Positions 1-7,600 of a DNA stretch of 29,952 nt are shown one piece after another. The notes beneath the pieces are model-generated. The model saw nothing but the letters and a program-made list of their open reading frames with translations. It made no database searches and had not been told where the DNA came from. How positions within the stretch are numbered: the first letter of the stretch is position 1; the number at the start of each line of letters is the position of its first letter. This stretch comes from Pelagophyceae sp. CCMP2097 (taxonomy: Eukaryota; Sar; Pelagophyceae): positions 97,313 to 127,264 of the forward strand of contig MU657299.1 in NCBI GenBank assembly GCA_026770575.1, read 5' to 3'. The translations under genes and the position numbers were made by a program.

Positions 1-340
1 CACAGGTGGATGGCTTTCTCGGCAAATATCGGTCGATACTATCGACGGAAGTCCCGGCAAATACCGACTGAGAATCGACGATATTCGACTTTTTTTGCAA
101 CGTCAATATCTCAATAAAGGCAAGTTGTGGATTTTATCAAATATTTATTGAGAAAATTCTAAAACAAACATAAATCAGATTTGATTCAATCTTAAAGTTG
201 CCTTTATTGAGATATTAAAGTTGAGAAACGTGTTTTTTTAAATAATTTATCGGCAAATATCGACGAAAATCACGGCAATTATCGATGATTATAGTTTCGG
301 CAAAAATCCCGGCAAATATCGATCGACTCTATGCATAGGT
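1..340. repeat. AT-rich foldback repeat at the left edge
   Basis: A perfect 19-nt inverted repeat (AATATCTCAATAAAGGCAA at 105-123 and its reverse complement at 198-216) encloses an AT-rich core. Outside it, the phrase CGGCAAATATCG recurs near 20, 251 and 310 with small variations. The low GC content contrasts sharply with the coding DNA. This resembles a miniature inverted-repeat element or a degenerate non-coding repeat; ends and target-site duplication cannot be fixed because it may continue beyond the window. Confidence 0.55.
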
Positions 341-516
341 GTCGTTGAACCTTGTTTCAGGGTATACTAGTAGGTGGCACTGTAAAATAATTTTTTTACA
401 TGAAATAACACGACCCCCAAAATTTGGCTATGTATTACGCTTGTAAAACCGCCGTTATCGTTGGAACTCAGCGTCTCGGCCGACTGTGACTGCCGTCGGG
501 GACGGGGGTAGCTGGA

Positions 517-1348
517 ATGGCGGACCCGGGTCCGGCGCTGTCGATGAAGTCCTGGAAGGACACGAGTGAGCGTGAGCACGAGGTGCCCGCTGTCGTGGAG
601 CACCTGCTCCTGTCGCCGTACCGGGGCCAGATCTTCGGCGCTTTGGCCAAGATGTCGCTGTCTTTCTTCGTTGAGACGCCGATTTTCGAGCAGAAGGCCC
701 CGTTTGACCTGCGTCCTGTCGACAAGACGCAGGTCAAGACGCGGTAAGTTGACTCACTTGGCCAGGGGCCCGGGCTCATCTCTGTACAGAGCGTTGCGAA
801 AGCCTCGAATTACTGTATGCTCTCGATGAAGGTTGATCCGGCCGTCAATCTCACGGTCTCGGTGGGCGCCATCGTCCCGACGCGGCTCACGGCCGTCATT
901 CTCAAGAGCAAAAAGGTGCGACGACGGGGCAATTGTCAGGGCCCGAGGCCCTTTGCCACCCTCGCCCTCGCTCCCGCGGCGCCCGTATCGCGGCACGCCC
1001 AGGGGCAGGGACGCAGGGGTGCGGACCTCTCGTGCGTAGGTCGACGACGCCCCCAAAGTCGCCCTGTGCGCTCACGTGCGCTGCAAGTTCTCCAAAGACT
1101 GGCTTGAAAAGCACGAGGCGGAGCAGAGCGCCAAGGCGTCGGCCTTGCCGGCTGTGCAGGCGCTGCGCAAGGCCAAGGACGACGCGAAGACCAACGCCGA
1201 GAAGGCGGAAGCCGAGCGCGGCTCGGGGCTGCGGCGCCTGCGTGTGCATCGACGGACCGAGGAGTCGACGACGCAGGTCCACCGCTCCGACTCGGATGAT
1301 CCGCAGGCACGGGGTTCTCTCATCCAGATTACACAACGTCGTGGGTAA
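517..1348 (+). CDS. Hypothetical three-exon protein with a basic coiled-coil C-terminus
   Basis: I do not recognise this family. Three blocks of protein-like sequence join in phase: exon 1 517-732, exon 2 790-915, exon 3 1040-1348. The introns are 733-789 (57 nt, GTCAAG to ACAG) and 916-1039 (124 nt, GTGCGA to GTAG), both phase 0. The predicted product is about 216 residues. Exon 1 encodes a mixed hydrophobic segment (PYRGQIFGALAKMSLSFF), exon 2 a beta-like segment (NLTVSVGAIVPTRLTAVIL), and exon 3 starts with a Cys/Trp-containing stretch and passes into an Ala/Lys/Glu-rich helix likely to form a coiled coil. The ATG at 517 follows a non-coding AT-rich region. A GTAAGT at 744 is a better-looking donor, but using it breaks the frame. 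The last 40 or so residues are Arg/Ser-rich and may be read-through beyond a missed splice site. The function is unknown. Confidence 0.45.
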
Positions 1349-1607
1349 CGCGGCGGAGCGCGAAGACCCTTCTCGAGCTGAGTCGAGGAGGGTTCTCCGT
1401 CAGGAGGACATCGCCGAAATTCATATCTTCGTATTTGAGCTCGTCAGTTCGCCGGGGGCGACTCCCGGCGGCGGAGCCTCCCGCTCGCGCTAAGCCCCAT
1501 TGCGCCTCGTTTAAGCGCCTCTAAAAATATGACCTTCACTTTACAATTGCACATTACACTGTAAATACGTGTGTAAAAGTAATTGCACTGTAATTAGATC
1601 TACTGTA

Positions 1608-2090
1608 ATTACAAGAGCGCGCCAGAGGCACACGGAGGACCCGAAGGATACAGCCAAATCCCATTGCAATGCCCACGTAAATAATTAAAATTATTTAACT
1701 AATCGCTGAACCTTCAAATCCTCCTTATCTTTTTTTATTATTTCTTTATTTCTTATTGAGCTATTTCTTTTTCTTTTTTTTTTGCGGCCGACCAGATTCG
1801 AACCTGTGACCAAAAACTTCTTCTATGATGATTCCAATGAGGCTCCTGCTCGACCTCCACTCCCAATTTTAGCAATCGCATCAACCACCAATCGCTGAAT
1901 CGGCCGAGTTGCTGCCCTTTTCTTCCCAAAGGTGGAACCTCGCGGATTTACCCGGGGACAGAAGGACAGACAGAAGGACAGAAGGACGGACAGACAAAAT
2001 TGCCCCTGGTAATCCTTCAATCAAAGGACCCGAAGGGCCCTTGCCGTAAACTGACGTTGATTAAACGGCAAGGACCCTTCGGGTCCTCAA
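1608..2090 (-). repeat. Dispersed SINE-like repeat, copy 1 (tRNA-like 3' end plus hairpin)
   Basis: This block recurs at 16137-16500 and, reversed, at 26865-27220. Its modules along the plus strand are: a lead segment (about 1608-1711) also found alone at 15490-15576 and 16510-16593; a T-rich tract (1712-1782); a segment whose minus strand reads GGTTCGAATCT, close to a tRNA B box; a purine-rich GGACAGA microsatellite (about 1957-1996); and a long hairpin with arms 2026-2047 and 2065-2086. On the minus strand a CGGCCGA near 1900 can pair with TCGGCCG beside the T-arm-like segment, as in an acceptor stem. This suggests a tRNA-derived short interspersed element, but no complete cloverleaf can be drawn. 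Confidence 0.6.
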
Positions 2091-2282
2091 AAACAGGGGC
2101 CCATAATCCTCTACACTGTCTTTGTCCACCTACAAGGGGAAAGAATATTCACGTATCCGCGCGTGTCGTGGACGAGCGGAGCAGGGCGGGGCTGAGCTTG
2201 GCGTCGACGAGCAGTGATAAGGAGTCCTCCTTAGATTTCCGTAGGAAATAGACGCCGAGTATACCTACAATTGTATATTTCA

Positions 2283-2361
2283 GGGGGAGATCAAGAGCAA
2301 CCTTTTCGTAAACACACACCACGAAATGATCCGTTCAACGGATCAGTTGTAGCAGCCTAGT
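2283..2361 (+). repeat. Dispersed repeat with ATCCGTTCAACGGAT core, copy 1
   Basis: The sequence from CGTAAACACACACC (2307) through the core GATCCGTTCAACGGATC to GCAGCCTA is shared with 26278-26333 on the same strand and with 24877-24929 on the opposite strand. The upstream GGGGGAGA...CAACCTTTT is also shared with 26256-26277. The core is an imperfect palindrome. It lies directly upstream of the coding-like fragment at 2391-2639, so it could mark an insertion boundary. No coding capacity is seen. Confidence 0.65.
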
Positions 2362-2390
2362 CGCCGCGCGCGGGGGCGACATTGCGGAAA

Positions 2391-2639
2391 ATGCACCGTC
2401 GATGTGGGTGCGACGGTGCGGATTTAAAGTCTGCCGTCAAGGGCGAGCGCCTCAGCGTGGCGCAGGCGATCCGGAGCGAGACGGATTCGATCCGGAAGAA
2501 GAGCGACGAGGCTTTACGGAAGGAAAGGAAGCGTTCCTCGGCCTATAAAGCAAAGGCTCTGAGTGCGCACGACCGCGCCGCGCGGGCTACCGAGATGCTC
2601 AGAAACGCCACCGCCGCGCAAGTCGACGGCGGGGCCTAG
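2391..2639 (+). CDS. Coiled-coil coding fragment, possible displaced 3' exon
   Basis: About 82 residues, not recognised. After a short Cys-containing start it runs as a charged amphipathic helix rich in Lys, Arg, Glu and Ala (for example SIRKKSDEALRKERKRSS) and ends at a TAG at 2637-2639. Composition resembles the C-terminal coiled coil of the gene at 517-1348, which is on the same strand. The roughly 1 kb between them is mostly dispersed repeats. It may be a stand-alone small gene using the ATG at 2391, or the last exon of the upstream gene with repeats in the intervening intron. The sequence does not decide between these. Confidence 0.35.
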   Translation: MHRRCGCDGADLKSAVKGERLSVAQAIRSETDSIRKKSDEALRKERKRSSAYKAKALSAHDRAARATEMLRNATAAQVDGGA

Positions 2640-3878
2640 AGTGAAATTCAATGTGATGTCTGAAGCGGAGGAGGCGCCGCGGAGAAGGGCCCTCGCTTCG
2701 AGACATGATACCGAGCGAAATACCACAAAAATACTGCTCCAACGTGAATCAAGTCCAAGAGTTGCCCGAATTTCCGAGACTTCGCTCTTTCCCCGACGAC
2801 TCGCCTTTTAACTTTAAGTGACGAGCGCCACGTCGACGCCCTCGTCGTCGAAGCAGAGCCCCAGCCCACGGCACTTGGCCCTCGGCCCAGCAGGTGCGCC
2901 GCCTTTGCCGCGTCCGCGATGGCCGGCCGCGGCTGATGATATCATTTGAACGAAAACTCCGAGCTCTTGCTAAGACGAAGTACCCAAATCGAGCTTTTTA
3001 ATCCTGACGCACCCCTACCCTCGAGACGAAACCAACTTACCAAGCACGCCAGCACCGCAATCGCGCAGGTCACGCATGCCGCATTCGAAATGCCATTTGG
3101 CTCCCGTTGAAGCTCTGACGCAACTCTGACTTGTCGCAAGTCCGCCTTCGGAGCACCGCGACGCACGCATGCGCTCGGCGCACGTATTCTCTCGCCGCGC
3201 GCGATTCACGTCTGCCTCCCTGCGTCCGTTTTTTTGATCGGAAAGGGAGTCGAAAGCGCGATGATGATGACTACCCATAATCATTCGCAGTGAATGCCGA
3301 CCTGTGAGCTCGGTTCGCGCCGTCTCCAGCTGGGGCGACTAACTTCCTTGGATGTCTGTAGCGCAATCCAATCTCCGAGACAGAACCTCCGAACCTTACC
3401 CGCTTGCCCGGGCATGGCCGCAACCCTCTTCCCATCTAGTTCTGAAGCCCCGCTGGTTGCTGTCTACGAGCGGCCCTGCCGAGCAACGACTGCCAAGATC
3501 AACCGCGTCGGGCACGAGATTAACCTCGTCGGACTCTTCAGACGGACACGCATCGAACTACGCACGACTGACTCGAATCGTCTGGTGTTTCCCAACACCA
3601 TCCAAACCCACGGACCTGCCGGCCTCTCCCCTTGGCATGTCGCGCGTGTCAGTAGCGCATCTGAGAACATTTCTTCCGGATCCGGGGCCGCGCCGATGGA
3701 GATGGTCGAGTGATTCCTATAATATCATTTTCGGGCGCGGTCTTTGATGAAAGCTGTCCGGAAGCCTCGGTAGAGGCGGCTCGGCGGGGCGGGGCGCTTC
3801 CGTTGTTGTTGTTTTTCGTCGAGGGACCGTGCGGTCAAGTGCGGGTCGCATCGTCGCCGGCGAGCGCCTCCGTCCTCA
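2640..3878. other. No supported gene
   Basis: Overlapping open frames at 3294-3713 and 3352-3747 (+) have moderate GC and a Ser/Pro/Thr-rich composition unlike the high-GC genes nearby, but show no domain, no convincing splice structure and no similarity I can recognise. They might be remnants of a retroelement. An AT-rich stretch near 2935-3005 and 3230-3290 has no obvious repeat partner elsewhere in the window. Confidence 0.4.
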
Positions 3879-4178
3879 ATGAAGGACTGCATCCCCGGGG
3901 GTCCCGGGGCGTCGAAGCTCGGCGCAAGACTCTGGCAAAGGATGGCGAGCGCCAAGGAGGGCGAGCGCATCGACTGCACCAACAGAGGTGCGTGCCTTGG
4001 ACCGACATTTCAGACGAGAGCAATTGTTTTTACCCGCGATGCATACATGCGCCCGTCGACGCCGACGATAGGTAAGAACAACAAGATCATTTTCAGTGCG
4101 ACCGAAAACGCGCTGGCAGACTACCGCGCCGATCCAAAGCTCGCCAGGGTGGCCCGCGGCGTGAAGATCGCGAAATAG
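3879..4178 (+). CDS. Small two-exon hypothetical protein
   Basis: The product is not recognised. The frame at 3879-3987 splices to 4072-4178 across an 84-nt intron with a GTGCGT donor (3988) and a GATAG acceptor (4070-4071). The same donor hexamer is used by better-supported genes in the window. The join is phase 1 and gives a 71-residue product ending in a Lys/Ala-rich helix (DPKLARVARGVKIAK) before TAG at 4176-4178. Without splicing the frame also stays open, because the intron is a multiple of three. The true 5' end may lie upstream in another exon. No function can be assigned. Confidence 0.35.
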   Translation: MKDCIPGGPGASKLGARLWQRMASAKEGERIDCTNRGACLGPTFQTRAIVFTRDAYMRPSTPTIGKNNKIIFSATENALADYRADPKLARVARGVKIAK

Positions 4179-4648
4179 CCGCAGCCAAAAGGTGCGACCG
4201 CGCCGCACAAAGCGCCGTGAGCACCACCCTGTGAATTATTATTTTACGCCTTGTTGAAGCGTTCGTCGGCCTCTCACGCTACATTGTCGCGGGCGCCTTT
4301 AGTCGCCGCGTCGTGGTCTGCCGACGCCGCAAACGTGGTCGAATCCGAAGCTTGGCAGTTGCGCGGACAAAGGGACCTCACCAAGAAGCGTGTGTGTGTT
4401 CACTCTGAAAAGGGTTGCTCTGCGAGGTCGTCCCGGAGAGGAACCCTGTTGCGAGAACTTCGTCGAGAGCGGCGCCTCCGCACCCCGCCGCGCGCGCGTC
4501 GGCGGCTGTATTTTCGCACAGGTCGGCAGCGGCCCGCCTTTGAGCGCGGTCCGCTTGTGGCGCCACGGCGAATCGCGCGAGGCCTCTTCGTCCTAGCGAG
4601 GCCTCTGCACTTTAAAAGGATAGAGGCACGCACTTCTCGGCGGCGGAA
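4179..4648. other. Intergenic region upstream of the AlkB-SRA gene
   Basis: No supported gene lies here. The open frame 4251-4667 (+) is Arg-rich and has the composition expected of an accidental frame in GC-rich DNA. The 5' untranslated region and promoter of the 4649 gene should be here. The only AT-rich stretch is around 4232-4250, and no clear TATA box or initiator can be named. Confidence 0.4.
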
Positions 4649-7600
4649 ATGTCGGACGGGCGCGTAGCCACGCGCGGCGCGCAGCGCGCGCTCGCCGTGG
4701 CGCCACGGGGTCGACGGGCGGACCCGCCGCGGCATTCCGCGACGCCGACGCGAGCTGCCTCGCCCGCGCCGCGCGCCGAGGCCGCAGACGCCGCGGCGTC
4801 GACGCCCGCGCCCGCGGCGCAGAAACGCTCCGGCGCGCGGTCGCTGCAAACGCAAACGCGCGGGCGCGGACCGGCGAAGGAGGCGAATGAGGCGAAGACG
4901 GCACCCGCCGGCCGCGGACACGGCGCCGGCGGCAAAGCCAGCGGCGCCAAAGCCGGCGGCGAAGACGCCGGCGTTTCCGCGCGGCCCGCGGCGACGGGCA
5001 AAAACGCCCCGAAGACTGCTGCTCCTCTGAAAGCGGAGCCGGCGGTCGCGGACGCGCTGCAGCCGACGCCGCACCGCGGGCGCGCGCTCATGCACGGCCG
5101 CTCGACGCGCGCGCAGAGCACCGAAACGCACCGCGCGCTCAAAGCCGACGGAGGCGACGGAGGCGCGGCGCAAAAGACGCGCAAGCGGGGCCGCGGCGAC
5201 GGAGCCACGGCGGCCGCCAAAGCCGCGAGGGCACGCGCGGCGAGCGAAAACGCAGCGCGCGTCATCGGGCCCTCTGCGCCGTCGCAGCAGCCGCCCGACG
5301 TGGCCCGGCCTTTGCTTCTGCGCGAGGCGGTCGCGACGCCGGAAAAGGCCGCCGCTTCGGCGCCTTCAACGCGGCGCTGCCCGCCGGCGCTGGCGGAGAC
5401 GCTGCTGCGCGTGCGGCGGTGGAACGGCCTGCTTGAGGCGTACGGGGCGTGGGAAGAGATCATGCCGGCGCGAGGTGCAAAGCACATTTTCAACCTCCGG
5501 CGCGGCGGCGCCGTAATCGTGCTGCGCGACTTTGTAAGGGCCGAGGAGCGTGAGGAGATGGTGTTCGAGCTGGAATCGTGCGCGCTGTTTCGGCAATACA
5601 AGTTTGGCAACGTGCCGGAGCCGCGAGTGCACATGCTCCTCTCCGCGTCGCCCGCCGTGGGCTACAAATACCACGGCGTCACCATGCGCGCGCAGTCGAT
5701 CTCTAGCGTCGGGACGGTGGAGCGATTGGCGTTAAGGTCGTCCCAAATGTTTGAAAGTATCGAGTGGAATATAGGTGTTGACGTGGTTTGTTATCGAAAC
5801 GGATTTGACTCGTGCGGCTGGCATTCCGACGACACGCAGGGCGAGCAACTCGTCCTCTGCGCCGTTGTGGAAAACTCGGGCGGAGGTCAGGCCGAATCTT
5901 TGGCAAAGCGATGTGGTTCTTCAAATCCGTTTATAGGCTTGCGCCGCGTCTGCTTCCGTCCCAAAGTGCCGCCGCACGCTGTATCTGCGAAGAAGCGCCG
6001 CGCTACGGCGCACGCGGGCGAGGCGGCGCTGGAGAATGGAGACGAGGAACTGGAGTTGTTCCTGCGAGCCGGAGACGCGCAAAGGGCCCGCGTCCGACGC
6101 AACAGGCATTCTTTGCACCGCAGAGGCGGCATCGGCGCCGGGGTGGCCGTCTTCAGCGGGGCTTCCGGCGCCGTGCGATACACTGCCACCGCGCAGGTAC
6201 TCAACGGACGGCCTCGTCCAGGTCGGGTACGAGCACGCGGTGCCAAAGGCGCTCGCCGACGTTTCGGGCAGGCGGTGCGTGGTTTCCTCGACGCGCGAGA
6301 CTGACGCCGAAAGAGAGATGCCGAAAGAGTGACGCCGCGAGACTCGACGCCGCGAGACTCGACGCGGCGAGACTGACGCCGCGAGACTCGACGCGGCGAG
6401 ACTCGACGCGGCGAGACTGACGCCGCGAGACTCGACGCGGCGAGACTCGACGCGGCGAGACTGACGCCGCGAGAGGCGCTCCGTGATAGCATCGTCGCCA
6501 TCATGCGCGCTGGCGCCGACTGCGTTTTGGCGGCGACACACGCGGACACGGGCGAGGCGACGTCGCTGTCCCCGCCGGAGAAAGGTTTTTGCGGGTTCGG
6601 ACATGTCCCCGGAGTCCCAGAGGCCGTCGACTCCAAGGGCCACATCGACCAACAGCGGCAGTTCTCGAGAGAGTGGCTCTTCAAGACGGGGGCGCACACT
6701 TCGTCGCAGCGCGGCGTCTCCGGGTCTGTCGAAGCCGGGGCGCAAAGCGTGGTGGTCTCGAGGCAGCGCGAGGCGGCGTCGATGCGAAGCGGGCAAACGC
6801 GGCACGGTGGCGTCGCGAGCGGGAGATGCACGCCAGAGGTTGCCGTCGTGCAAATGCGCGGTCCTGGATGATGCATGACGTTCCTATACAATTGTACCGA
6901 CGAGGCCCAAAGGCTCCGCCTAGGTCCGCCCAAAGTGTCCGCCTAGGTCCGCGCACCTCAACGAAGTGGACCACGGCATCTGGCTCCGCTACACATCGTC
7001 GCGCCGCCAGGGAGCCGGCGCGCTTTGCCGCAATTACGTTTTAGGCGACTGCGTGCGCGTCTTCCGGTCGTCGGGCCTCGCGAATAAATGGGCGCCGACG
7101 AAATGTGAAGACTTTGATGCAGCGAGGCCCCGCGTCGCCGGATCGCGCAGGACGGAGCGAGCGGCAGCGGGTGGAATCCGGGGGGGGACGGGCGGAGCTC
7201 TGTGCGACCCCACCTTTTAGGCGTCTTCGTATCGCTACGACGGCCTCTACCGCGTTTCCCGAATGTGGGACGACGGAGGTTCCGCGCGGTATGCGGTGGA
7301 CGACGCCGATGAATCGGCGGTGGGGCACGAGCGAGTCTACACGTTTCAATTAGAACGCGTGGACGGGAATGTGCTGAACGCGGCGACCGGCGCGGTCCCG
7401 GACGAGGGCGCAGCGGGCGCGGTCGCGAGGGAGGCGGGCAGGGTCGCATCCGAGGCGAGCAGAGACGGCCCACCTATACCCGCGGCTTGCCCGGCGCCGC
7501 CTTCCTTCTCCGGCGCGGTCCGATTTTTGAGCGCTTGCATGGCCAACAGCTGCTCGAATGCTGCCTGGGCCGCCGCGCTGGGTTTCCAGCCGTTTGCAGT

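Noticed and set aside
1783..1810. tRNA gene suggested by a GGTTCGAATC-type T arm on the minus strand (also 16188-16212)
   Set aside because: No complete cloverleaf, anticodon arm or proper D arm can be formed. The sequence is part of a dispersed repeat.
3294..3747. Overlapping plus-strand frames as a gene
   Set aside because: Two frames compete, composition is atypical, no domain is seen and no splice partners are found; possible retroelement remnant only.
4612..5634. Minus-strand open frame of 340 codons over the AlkB gene start
   Set aside because: Ala/Ser/Arg-rich antisense of the AlkB N-terminus, with no motif.
6296..6475. CRISPR-like array
   Set aside because: Units are contiguous tandem repeats without unique spacers, and the setting is a eukaryotic intron.
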